From assembly GCA_013362295.1 (NCBI GenBank), contig JABFWJ010000436.1:1-17231 (forward strand): DNA of 17,231 bases. Reading direction: 5' to 3'. A program made the translations under genes and the position numbers. Every line of letters begins with the position of its first letter. The stretch's first letter is position 1. This document shows positions 6,594 to 13,770 of this stretch, piece by piece. Origin of the DNA: Thermoleophilia bacterium. GTDB taxonomy: Bacteria > Actinomycetota > Thermoleophilia > Gaiellales > Gaiellaceae. Under the pieces are notes generated by a model, which searched no databases, had not been told where the DNA came from, and saw nothing but the letters and a program-made list of their open reading frames with translations.

Positions 6594-8032
6594 ACGACGG
6601 GGCGACGCGCGGGCACCTCATCGCCGGAGACGAGGTGCCCGCCGCCTCGGGCGCGACGTTCGAGTCGCTCGACCCGGCGACGGCGGGTCCGATCGCCACG
6701 CTCGCACGCGGCGGCGCCGCGGACGTCGACCGCGCGGTGTCGGCGGCACGCACGGCACAGCCGGGCTGGCGGGACGTTGACGTGTACGAGCGCGGGCGAA
6801 TCCTGCAGCGGCTCGCCGACCTGATCGAGTCGAATGCCGACGAGCTCACGGCGCTCGAGGCGCGTGACGCCGGAAAGCTGCTGCCGGAGGCTGCACGCGA
6901 CGTCGACCGGGCGGTGCGCACCTGGACGTACTACGCCGGGTGGCCGACGAAGATCACGGGGACGACGAACCCGGCCGACCCCGGAGTGTTCTCGTACACT
7001 CTGCGCGAGCCGCTCGGCGTCGTCGGCGCGATCACGCCGTGGAACTTCCCGCTCGTGATCGCGTCGTGGAAGCTCGCGCCCGCGCTCGCGTGCGGCAATG
7101 CCGTCGTGCACAAGCCGGCGGAGGAGGCGCCGCTCTCCGCGCTCCGGCTCGCCGAGCTCGCCCTCGAGGCGGGCGTGCCTGCGGGCGTGTGGAACGTGGT
7201 AACCGGCGACGCCGAGGCGGGGGCCGCGCTCGCCGCACACGACGACGTCGACAAGGTGTCGTTCACCGGCTCGACCGAGGTCGGCCGCGAGATCCAGCGG
7301 GCGGCTGCGGGCAACCTGAAGCGGCTGACGCTCGAGCTCGGCGGCAAGTCGGCGAACATCGTCCTGGAGGACGCAGATGTCGACGCGGCGCTCGAAGGCG
7401 CCATGCGGGCCACGTTCCGCAACCAGGGGCAGGTGTGCACCGCGGGCGCGCGCCTGGTCGTCCACGCGCGACACGTTGACGAGCTGGCCGACCGTCTCGC
7501 CGAGCGCGTCGGCTCGATTCGCCTCGGGCGTCCGGACGACCCCGGTGCGCAGATGGGCCCGCTCGTGTCGGCGCGCCAGCGCGAGCGCGTCCTCGCGTTG
7601 TACGAATCGGCGCGGTGCGAAGGTGCGCGCACGGCGACCGGTGGTGGCGCCGCGGTCGTCGAGGGTGCGCCGAACGGCTTCTTCGTCGAGCCGACGGTCT
7701 TCGTCGACACGACGAACGCCATGCGCATCAACCGCGAGGAGATCTTCGGTCCAGCCGTCGCCGTGATCCGCGTGGAGGACGCCGACGAGGCCGTCCGCGT
7801 CGCCAACGACACGCGGTACGGGCTCGCCGCAGCGGTCTGGACGCGCGACGCGTCCCGTGCGCACAAGATCGCGCGCTCGCTGAACGCGGGCACCGTGTGG
7901 ATCAACAACTACGGTGGCCTCGATGTCTACTCGGCCTACGGCGGACGGGGGTACTCCGGTTACGGCTACGAGCAGGGGCCGCAGACGATCGAGGAGTACA
8001 CGACGCTGAAGACCGTCAGGCAGACGCTGTGA
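6590..8032 (+). CDS. NAD(P)-dependent aldehyde dehydrogenase
   Basis: 480 residues, normal ALDH length. Conserved residues: TPWNFP with Asn152, HKPAEEAP with Lys175, FTGSTEVG at 225-232, LELGGKS with general base Glu249, and GQVCTAG with catalytic Cys283. The late motif EEIFGPAV is intact. The C-terminal oligomerisation segment is rich in Tyr and Gly (SAYGGRGYSGYGYEQG) where most ALDHs have PFGGxKxSGxGxExG, so the position usually held by Lys is Arg. Family members oxidise aldehydes to carboxylic acids with NAD or NADP. ATGA overlap with the permease gene and GTGA overlap with the aminotransferase gene indicate tight coupling. The likely substrate is the aldehyde made by the adjacent aminotransferase or decarboxylase (inference). 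Confidence 0.95.
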   Translation: MNDGATRGHLIAGDEVPAASGATFESLDPATAGPIATLARGGAADVDRAVSAARTAQPGWRDVDVYERGRILQRLADLIESNADELTALEARDAGKLLPEAARDVDRAVRTWTYYAGWPTKITGTTNPADPGVFSYTLREPLGVVGAITPWNFPLVIASWKLAPALACGNAVVHKPAEEAPLSALRLAELALEAGVPAGVWNVVTGDAEAGAALAAHDDVDKVSFTGSTEVGREIQRAAAGNLKRLTLELGGKSANIVLEDADVDAALEGAMRATFRNQGQVCTAGARLVVHARHVDELADRLAERVGSIRLGRPDDPGAQMGPLVSARQRERVLALYESARCEGARTATGGGAAVVEGAPNGFFVEPTVFVDTTNAMRINREEIFGPAVAVIRVEDADEAVRVANDTRYGLAAAVWTRDASRAHKIARSLNAGTVWINNYGGLDVYSAYGGRGYSGYGYEQGPQTIEEYTTLKTVRQTL

Positions 8033-9285
8033 ACCTCGCGGAGCTCGACCAGGCACACGTTCTGCACCCGCATGCCGTCGTGGGCTCGCCGGCGGCCCCC
8101 GTGATCTGGGCGCGCGGCGAGGGCGCCCTCCTCTGGGACGCCGACGGGCGCGAGTACGTCGACGGGACCTGCGGGCTCTGGCAGTGCGCCGTCGGTCACG
8201 GCCGCCGGGAGCTTGCACGCGTCGCCGCCGAGCAGATGGGCCGGCTCGAGTTCTACGCGTCGTTCTGGAACTTCGCGAACGAGCCGTCGATCAGGCTCGC
8301 GGCGCGCCTCGCGGCGCTGGCGCCTACCGGCCTCGATCACGTGTTCTTTACGAACGGCGGCTCCGAAGGGACCGAGACCGCGATCAAGCTCGTGCGGCTC
8401 GCCCGCTACGCGCAGGGCGAGCCGGAACGCACGACGATCCTCTCGCGCAGGGCGGCCTATCACGGCGTCGGCTCCGCCTCCCTCGCCGCCACCGGCATCC
8501 CGCCGCTGAAGGAAGGCTTCGGGCCGCTCGCGCCGGGGTTCGTCCATCTCTCGACGCCGACGCTTCGCTCGACCACCGATGAGCTCGTCTCGGAGTTGCG
8601 CACCGTGATCGACGAGCACGGGGCCGACCGGATCACGGCCTTCATCGGGGAGCCGGTGATGGGCGTCGGTGGGATGATCCCGCCCCCGGACGGCTACTGG
8701 CCGGCCGTGCAGGAGGTGCTCCGGGAGCACGGCATCCTGCTCGTGCTCGACGAAGTCGTGACGGCGTACGGTCGCACCGGCCACTGGTTCGGCGCGCAGC
8801 GCTACGAGCTCGACGCCGACGTGATCGTGACGGCGAAGGCGCTGACGAGCGGCTACGTCCCGATGGGCGCGGTGCTCGTGCACGACCGGCTCGTCGAGCT
8901 GCTCGACGGAACGGCGTTCCGGCACGGCTTCACCTACAACGGGCACCCGGTCGGCGCGGCGGTCGCGCTCGCGAACCTCGAGATCATCGAGCGCGAGGGC
9001 CTGATCGAGCGCGCGGCGCGGGCCGGGGCGAGGATGCTCGACCGTCTCCGGCCGGTCGAGCGGCTCGACTGCGTGAGCGAGGTGCGCGGCGTCGGGCTGA
9101 TGCTCGGCGTGGAGCTCGCCGGCGACCGTGACGCCGCCCCCGTCGCAGCGCGGGCGCTCGAGCAGGGCGTCGTCGTCCGCGCGAGCGGCCAGAAGATCGT
9201 GATGTCGCCGCCGTTCGTGATCGAGGACGCGCAGGCGGACCGGATCGTTGACGTGCTCGCCGCGGAGCTGGCGCGGCTCCAATGA
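8029..9285 (+). CDS. Class III (omega) PLP-dependent aminotransferase
   Basis: 418 residues from a GTG start overlapping the ALDH stop (GTGA). Class III features: N-terminal WDADGREYVDGTCGLWQCAVGHG, FTNGGSEGTETAIKLVR (107-123), YHG with His145, LVLDEVVTAYGRTG with PLP-binding Asp241, and TAKALTSGYVPMGA with Schiff-base Lys270, then FTYNGHPVGAAVALANL. These enzymes move a terminal amino group of an omega-amino acid or amine to pyruvate or another keto acid, giving an aldehyde. With the neighbouring ALDH this forms an amine-to-acid pair. The stop overlaps the IclR start by 4 bases (ATGA). Taurine, beta-alanine, putrescine-type and aromatic amines are all possible substrates. Confidence 0.94.
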   Translation: MNLAELDQAHVLHPHAVVGSPAAPVIWARGEGALLWDADGREYVDGTCGLWQCAVGHGRRELARVAAEQMGRLEFYASFWNFANEPSIRLAARLAALAPTGLDHVFFTNGGSEGTETAIKLVRLARYAQGEPERTTILSRRAAYHGVGSASLAATGIPPLKEGFGPLAPGFVHLSTPTLRSTTDELVSELRTVIDEHGADRITAFIGEPVMGVGGMIPPPDGYWPAVQEVLREHGILLVLDEVVTAYGRTGHWFGAQRYELDADVIVTAKALTSGYVPMGAVLVHDRLVELLDGTAFRHGFTYNGHPVGAAVALANLEIIEREGLIERAARAGARMLDRLRPVERLDCVSEVRGVGLMLGVELAGDRDAAPVAARALEQGVVVRASGQKIVMSPPFVIEDAQADRIVDVLAAELARLQ

Positions 9286-10004
9286 GCGACGCTCCGATCA
9301 ACCAGTCCGTCGAGCGTGCCGTGCGCCTGCTGGGCTTCTTCAGCACGGAGGACCCGGAGCTGACGCTGCACCAGCTCACCGAACGCCTCGGCACGAGCCG
9401 GGCTACGACGCACCGGTATGCGATGGCCCTGCGGCGCGTCGGGCTGCTGCGCTACGAGTCGGCCACCGGCGTCTACTCCCTCGGGCCGCGCATCGTCGAG
9501 CTCGCCGCGACGGCCCTCTCGGGGCTCCGCATCATTCGCATCGCCGGACCGCACATGGAGCGGCTCGCCGCCGAGCTCAACGAGACCGTCGTGCTCTCGA
9601 TCTGGGACGGCGAGTCGCCGATCGTCGTGCGCGTCGCCGACAACACCGACCGCCTCGTGCACATCGTCGTCCGCACCGGCTCGCGTCTCGAACGGCGGAC
9701 GTCGGCGCAGGGGAAGGCGTTTCTCGGGTTCGCGGGCGACGGCGCAGAGCTCGACGCGAAGGAGCTCGAGCGCATCGTGCGGACGCGCATCGCGATCAAC
9801 ACCCAGACGAACGACGGCATTCGCGCGATCGCCACGCCCGTGTTCCAGGACCGCGAGGTGATCGCAACGATGGCGGTCGTCGGGACGATCGCCAACCTGC
9901 CTGACCGGGAGACCGCACCGCTCGCGACACGGCTGCGCGCGGCTGCCGAACAGCTCTCGGCCGAGCTGGGGTTCCTCATCGACGACGAAAGGAGCAGCGC
10001 CTGA
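9282..10004 (+). CDS. IclR-family transcriptional regulator
   Basis: 240 residues. The N-terminal winged helix is typical of IclR: QSVERAVRLLGFFS, then LTLHQLTERLGTSRATTHRYAMALRRVGLLRYESATGVYSLGPRIVEL (about 28-74). The C-terminal effector domain shows HMERLAAELNETVVLSIWDG, then RTSAQGKAFL and GIRAIATPVFQDREVIATMAVVGT. IclR proteins bind a small ligand, often an aromatic acid or other catabolite, and regulate neighbouring catabolic genes. It lies inside the operon it probably controls (overlap ATGA with the aminotransferase gene). The palindrome at 5062-5082 is the best candidate binding site. Confidence 0.94.
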   Translation: MSDAPINQSVERAVRLLGFFSTEDPELTLHQLTERLGTSRATTHRYAMALRRVGLLRYESATGVYSLGPRIVELAATALSGLRIIRIAGPHMERLAAELNETVVLSIWDGESPIVVRVADNTDRLVHIVVRTGSRLERRTSAQGKAFLGFAGDGAELDAKELERIVRTRIAINTQTNDGIRAIATPVFQDREVIATMAVVGTIANLPDRETAPLATRLRAAAEQLSAELGFLIDDERSSA

Positions 10005-10366
10005 TGCCTGCGTACACGTGGGACGAGATCCCGGACGAGCCGGTCCGGCCGGGCGTGCGCCGCCGCGCCTTCGGGACGGAGGACGTCATGCTTGTGCTGA
10101 ATCACTGCGAGCCGGGCATGGACGTGCGTCCGCACACCCACGACTTCGACCAGATCGCCCTGATCACGAAGGGCCGCGCCGTCTACCACATCGGCGACGA
10201 GCCCTGCGCGGTCGGGCCCGGATCGGTGATGCTCATTCCCGCAGGCGTCGAGCACTACATCGAGCCCACCGGAGACGAGACGGTCGAGAACATCGACGTG
10301 TTCGCGCCCGCCCGGGCCGACTACCTGCACCTGCTCGAATGGCTGAAGTCGACGTCACGGGCGTAG
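10004..10366 (+). CDS. Small single-domain cupin
   Basis: 120 residues forming one cupin barrel. Motif 1 is GMDVRPHTHDFDQ: His44 and His46 are present, but the usual Glu is Gln50. Motif 2 is GSVMLIPAGVEHYIEP with His84. A three-His metal site with a Gln is therefore likely. The start shares one base with the IclR stop (TGATG), and AAAGGAG (9988-9994) lies 9 bases upstream. Cupins of this size act as isomerases, dioxygenases or ligand sensors; its task here is unknown. Its end overlaps the decarboxylase start by 28 bases. Confidence 0.85.
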   Translation: MPAYTWDEIPDEPVRPGVRRRAFGTEDVMLVLNHCEPGMDVRPHTHDFDQIALITKGRAVYHIGDEPCAVGPGSVMLIPAGVEHYIEPTGDETVENIDVFAPARADYLHLLEWLKSTSRA

Positions 10367-11781
10367 ACGCCGCCGCGGTCGATGCGGCGGTCGCCGACCT
10401 GGCTGCCCGCTTCCGGGCCGCACTCGAGCCGCCGGTCCGCGCCATGTCCGCGCTCGACGCGGCGACGCTGCGCGCGCGCTTCGACGAACCGCTGCCCGAG
10501 CACGGCCTCCCGGTCGAGGAAGTGCTCGCCGACCTCGAGGAGCGGGCGGGGGGAGGCCTTGCCGGATCGACGGGAGGCCGCTACTTCGGGTACGTGACGG
10601 GAGCTGCATTGCCCGCGTCGGCGATCGTCGAGGCGTGGACGGCGGCGGTCGATCAGAACGTCGGCATGTGGCCGCTCGGGCCCGCGGCGGTCGAGCTCGA
10701 ACAGGTCACGCTCGAGTGGCTCGCCGATCTGCTCGACTTCCCTCGCGGCTCGGGGTACTTCGGCTCGGGCGCGACGATGGCGAACACCGTGTGCCTCGCC
10801 GTCGCGCGGCATCGCTTCGGGCTGCTCCACGGCGTGGACGTGAAGCAGGACGGCGTACGCGCGCTGCCGGAGCTCGCCGTCTACGGCAGCGACGAGTTGC
10901 ACCTCTCGGATCACAAGGCCCTGCGGACGCTGGGCCTCGGCTCCGGGTGTGTCCGCGCGATCCCGATCGACGACGACTACGCCATGCGCGTCGACCTGCT
11001 GGACGAGGCGATCGAGCGCGACCGCCACGCGGGCGTCGAGCCTGCGATCGTGATCGCGCAGGCGGGCTCGGTGAACACCGGTGCCTCCGACCCGATCGCG
11101 GCCATCGCGGATGTCTGCGAGCGGCACCGCTTGTGGCTGCACGTCGACGGTGCGTTCGGCGCGTTCTTCAGGCTCTGCGCGCGCACCGCGCCGCTCGTCG
11201 CGGGCCTCGAGCGGGCCGACTCGCTCGCCGTCGACGCACACAAGTGGCTGAACGTGCCGAACGGCGTCGGCTTCGCGCTGCTCCGCGACGCGGTACTGCA
11301 CGCCGAGACGTTCGGCGGCTCGGCCGGCTACCTCACGCCCGGCGCCGGTGCGAACCTGCACGAGCTCGGGATCGAGGCGTCACGCAGCTGGCGCGGCGCC
11401 AGCGTCTGGGCGGCGCTCAAGCAGCTGGGCCGCGCAGGGGTCGCCGAGCTCGTGACACGGTGCTGCGACCTTGCGCTCGAGCTGGTCGAGCTCGTCGAGG
11501 CCTCGCCCGTGCTCGAGGCGACGGCACCGGCGCCGACGAACATCGTGTGCTTCCGCTACCGGCCCGCGGGCTGGCCGGAGGGCGCCGAGCTCGACGCCTT
11601 GAATCGCCGCGTCCAGGCCGCCGTCGCGGCGGAGGGGGACGTGTTCCACACGGGGGCGCAACTCGCAACCGGCTTCTGCCAGCGTGCGGCGATCGTTTCG
11701 TGGCGTACGACGTCCGCCGACGTCCGCGCCCTCGCCGACGCGGTCGAGCGCCACGGCGCGGCGCAGGCCGGAGGCGGCTGA
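10339..11781 (+). CDS. Group II PLP-dependent amino acid decarboxylase-like protein
   Basis: 480 residues, usual size for aromatic amino acid/glutamate decarboxylases. Visible: GYVTGAALPASAIVEAWTAA (about 84-103), SGYFGSGATMANTVCLAVAR (138-157), SDHKA with PLP-stacking His192, GSVNTGASDPI, LHVDGAFGAFF with PLP Asp270, and DAHKW with Schiff-base Lys302. In the mobile active-site loop (about 330-352), the position aligning with the catalytic Tyr332 of animal aromatic amino acid decarboxylase is Leu340. Where that residue is changed to Phe in plants and insects, decarboxylation is coupled to oxidative deamination and gives an aldehyde; Leu here makes ordinary decarboxylation uncertain. ATG 10339 lies inside the end of the cupin gene. 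It is the last gene of the operon, ending at the hairpin cluster. Confidence 0.88.
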   Translation: MAEVDVTGVDAAAVDAAVADLAARFRAALEPPVRAMSALDAATLRARFDEPLPEHGLPVEEVLADLEERAGGGLAGSTGGRYFGYVTGAALPASAIVEAWTAAVDQNVGMWPLGPAAVELEQVTLEWLADLLDFPRGSGYFGSGATMANTVCLAVARHRFGLLHGVDVKQDGVRALPELAVYGSDELHLSDHKALRTLGLGSGCVRAIPIDDDYAMRVDLLDEAIERDRHAGVEPAIVIAQAGSVNTGASDPIAAIADVCERHRLWLHVDGAFGAFFRLCARTAPLVAGLERADSLAVDAHKWLNVPNGVGFALLRDAVLHAETFGGSAGYLTPGAGANLHELGIEASRSWRGASVWAALKQLGRAGVAELVTRCCDLALELVELVEASPVLEATAPAPTNIVCFRYRPAGWPEGAELDALNRRVQAAVAAEGDVFHTGAQLATGFCQRAAIVSWRTTSADVRALADAVERHGAAQAGGG

Positions 11782-11796
11782 CGCCGCGAAGTGCTC

Positions 11797-11827
11797 GAAT
11801 CTGGTTCGCCTGCGGCGAATCAGGTTC
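11797..11827. repeat. Hairpin A of the convergent intergenic cluster
   Basis: A 13-bp stem (two G-T pairs) with loop CTGCG, beginning 15 bases after the decarboxylase stop. The core is CTGGTTCGC / GCGAATCAG. It may end transcription of the rightward operon without a U tract. Confidence 0.7.
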
Positions 11828-11844
11828 GGTCGGAGAGAGGCCCC

Positions 11845-11877
11845 CGAATCAGCTTCGGCGCAGCCGAACCTGATTCG
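11845..11877. repeat. Hairpin B of the convergent intergenic cluster
   Basis: A 15-bp stem with one C-C mismatch and loop GCA. The right arm is GCCGAACCTGATTCG. It is followed on the plus strand by AGCTCTTTCTC, the only pyrimidine-rich run next to a hairpin here, which makes it the best terminator candidate for the plus strand. Confidence 0.7.
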
Positions 11878-11914
11878 AGCTCTTTCTCGGTGCGGTTGGA
11901 TGTGCGAAGTGCTC

Positions 11915-11945
11915 GAGTCTGGTTCGCCTTCGGCGAACCAGGTTC
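11915..11945. repeat. Hairpin C of the convergent intergenic cluster
   Basis: A 13-bp stem (two G-T pairs), core CTGGTTCGC / GCGAACCAG, loop CTTCG. It is a near copy of hairpin A; the base changes between them keep the stem paired. Confidence 0.75.
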
Positions 11946-11981
11946 GCGAGTTTCGACCTGCCGCTGCCTGCGAGAGACTCG

Positions 11982-12016
11982 TGAACCTGGTTCGCAAAAC
12001 CCGCGAACCAGGTTCA
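11982..12016. repeat. Hairpin D of the convergent intergenic cluster
   Basis: A perfect 14-bp inverted repeat, TGAACCTGGTTCGC and its complement, with loop AAAACCC. It ends 10 bases beyond the stop of the StyA2B-like gene on the minus strand and is the likely terminator of the leftward tetR-SDR-styA operon. Confidence 0.8.
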
Positions 12017-12026
12017 GCTTGCGCAG

Positions 12027-13766
12027 CTACGCCTGCTCGAGTTCAGGGTGGCGGGTCGTGATCCGGTAGTTGCCGGAATGGAAGACGAGCGGCTCGCCCT
12101 CGAACTCCTCGTAGTGCTCGACCTCGCCGATCACGATCACGTGGTCGCCCGCGTCGATCTGGCGGACGTTTCGGCAGACGAAGCGCGCGAGCACGCCCTC
12201 GAGCAGCGGCACGCCGGACGGCCCGTCCCGCACCTCGGCTTCGCCGCCGAACTTGTCCGCGCCGGAAGTCGCGAAGAGCCGTGAGAGATGGTGCTGGCCC
12301 GAGGCGAGCACGTTGACGCCGAAGTGGGTGCAATCGTGGAAGACGGGGCGGCTCGCCGCGTCGCGGGCGAGGCACCAGAGCACGAGCGGCGGCTCGAGCG
12401 AGAGGGAGCTGAAGGAGTTGGCCGTGACGCCGACCGGCCGGCCGTCGCCGCTCCGGGCGGTGACGACCGTCACGCCGGTCGCGAACTGACCGAACGCATG
12501 ACGCAGGTCGCGCACGTCGAGGCCCCGCGCGTCCTGCGCGCGCTTCGACTCGATCAGCCTCGCCGCCTCCCCCTCGTCGAACCACCACGGGTAGAAGGTG
12601 CGCGGGTCGTCGAAGCCGTTCGCGATCGTTGCCGCGAGCGGGTCGACCTCCTGGGCGCTCTCGAGCAGGTTGAGGACGTGCGGCTTCGGCGGCGCAAGCA
12701 GCGAGTTCGTCCACGAGACGACCCACTGCGCGTAGCCGAGCCAGTAGTGGTCGAACGTGTGCTGCATCCAGCGCTCGTCGAACGGGTCGTCGCCGTGGGC
12801 GAGCACGCGCTCGAGGTAGATCTCCGCGCACTTCGCGGCGTTGTTCGAGCCCTGGCCGGTGATCGGGTCGTTGAGCACCGCAGCGTCGGCCATCGCGAGC
12901 ACCGGTGCGCCCGAGGGCAGGCGCGCGACCGGGTGCCGGATCGTCGGTGCGAAGCGGCCGGTCAGGACGCCTTTCGCGTCCGTCAGCTCGATCCCGGCGC
13001 AGCGGGCGTGCTCCCAGGGCAAGAAGCGCTCGAGGACCTCGAGCGAACGGGCGAGGTGCTCCGCCGGCGACCTCACGTCGGCCCAGCAGTCCATCGGCCC
13101 GCCCGGAATGCCCTCGAAGACCATGATCTCGCAGGGCCCGTTCGTCGTCAGGGCCGGAAAGACGAAGTACTCGCCGATGCCGGGGATCAGGTTGAAGCAG
13201 ACCGCCGAGAAGCCCGGCCGCGGCTCCATCCCGCGGACGTACGTCAGGGCGAGCGCGCGCTGGGGCGTCTCGTAGGGCGAGCGTTCCGCGTCCCGGGCGA
13301 AGAGGCCGCCGAGCTCGCCCTTGCCCGTCGCGACCACCACCAGCTCGTGCTCGCCGGACAGCCGCTCGAGGTCGTCGATGCCGGCTTCCTGCACGGCGAG
13401 ACCGCCCCCGCGCCGCTCGTACTCCCGGAGCCAGCCCGAGAGCTTCAGCCGCTGGTCGACGGACTGGGCCGGCCGGTCGAGGCGCGCCGCCCAGTCGATC
13501 GCCTTGCCGTCGCCGTCCGGCGCAGGCACGGCGAGCGCGATCCCCTCGACGGGCGGGCACGCAGCGCTCCAGAAGTCCAGCCCGAGTGTGCGCTCCGTCT
13601 CGAGCGCATTCCCGAACATGCACTGGCTCGACTGGACTTGCCCCGTCGCGAACTGCTCGGCGGTCCGGTTGGACACGAGCGTGACCTCGTGCCCGGCGCC
13701 GACCAGGCCGAGCGCCAGTTGCAGCCCGGACTGGCCGGCGCCGACGATCGCAATCCGGCGGGACAC
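12027..13766 (-). CDS. StyA2B-type flavin monooxygenase fused to flavin reductase; indole-monooxygenase-like
   Basis: 579 residues with two domains. Residues 1 to about 405 are a StyA-like group E FAD monooxygenase: GAGQSG near 10, ATGKG at 146-150, and the second FAD motif DPITGQGSNNA at 300-310. About 417-575 is an HpaC/StyB-like flavin reductase: FGQFATGVTVVTA, VGVTANSFSSLSLEPPLVLWC, a late GDHVIVIGEVE and HSGNYR. Such fusions (StyA2B of Rhodococcus opacus 1CP) supply their own reduced FAD from NADH. Residues Ser46, Gln48, Met50, Val73, Ile76 and Ala100 (aligned to 96) match the published indole-monooxygenase fingerprint, not the styrene one. The start is GTG four bases after the StyA1-like stop, so translation is probably coupled. 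The gene ends at hairpin D. Confidence 0.92.
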   Translation of the reverse strand: MSRRIAIVGAGQSGLQLALGLVGAGHEVTLVSNRTAEQFATGQVQSSQCMFGNALETERTLGLDFWSAACPPVEGIALAVPAPDGDGKAIDWAARLDRPAQSVDQRLKLSGWLREYERRGGGLAVQEAGIDDLERLSGEHELVVVATGKGELGGLFARDAERSPYETPQRALALTYVRGMEPRPGFSAVCFNLIPGIGEYFVFPALTTNGPCEIMVFEGIPGGPMDCWADVRSPAEHLARSLEVLERFLPWEHARCAGIELTDAKGVLTGRFAPTIRHPVARLPSGAPVLAMADAAVLNDPITGQGSNNAAKCAEIYLERVLAHGDDPFDERWMQHTFDHYWLGYAQWVVSWTNSLLAPPKPHVLNLLESAQEVDPLAATIANGFDDPRTFYPWWFDEGEAARLIESKRAQDARGLDVRDLRHAFGQFATGVTVVTARSGDGRPVGVTANSFSSLSLEPPLVLWCLARDAASRPVFHDCTHFGVNVLASGQHHLSRLFATSGADKFGGEAEVRDGPSGVPLLEGVLARFVCRNVRQIDAGDHVIVIGEVEHYEEFEGEPLVFHSGNYRITTRHPELEQA

Positions 13767-13770
13767 CCTC

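Larger units (their letters stand above)
11786..11946 (+). repeat. Pair of 43-bp direct repeats containing hairpins A and C
   Basis: Positions 11786-11828 and 11904-11946 are identical at 40 of 43 bases, starting GCGAAGTGCTCGA. The three differences fall in the loop or keep base pairing (A-T to G-T, G-T to G-C). They look like two copies of one structured element rather than chance similarity. Confidence 0.8.

Noticed and set aside
11786..12016. Repeats considered as a CRISPR array
   Set aside because: Units are strongly palindromic, differ from each other, are irregularly spaced and have no spacer pattern; no cas genes are present.
11684..12069. Open frames through the hairpin cluster as small genes
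   Set aside because: Several frames are open at once on both strands, no ribosome binding site is seen, and the peptides merely translate the repeated hairpin arms.
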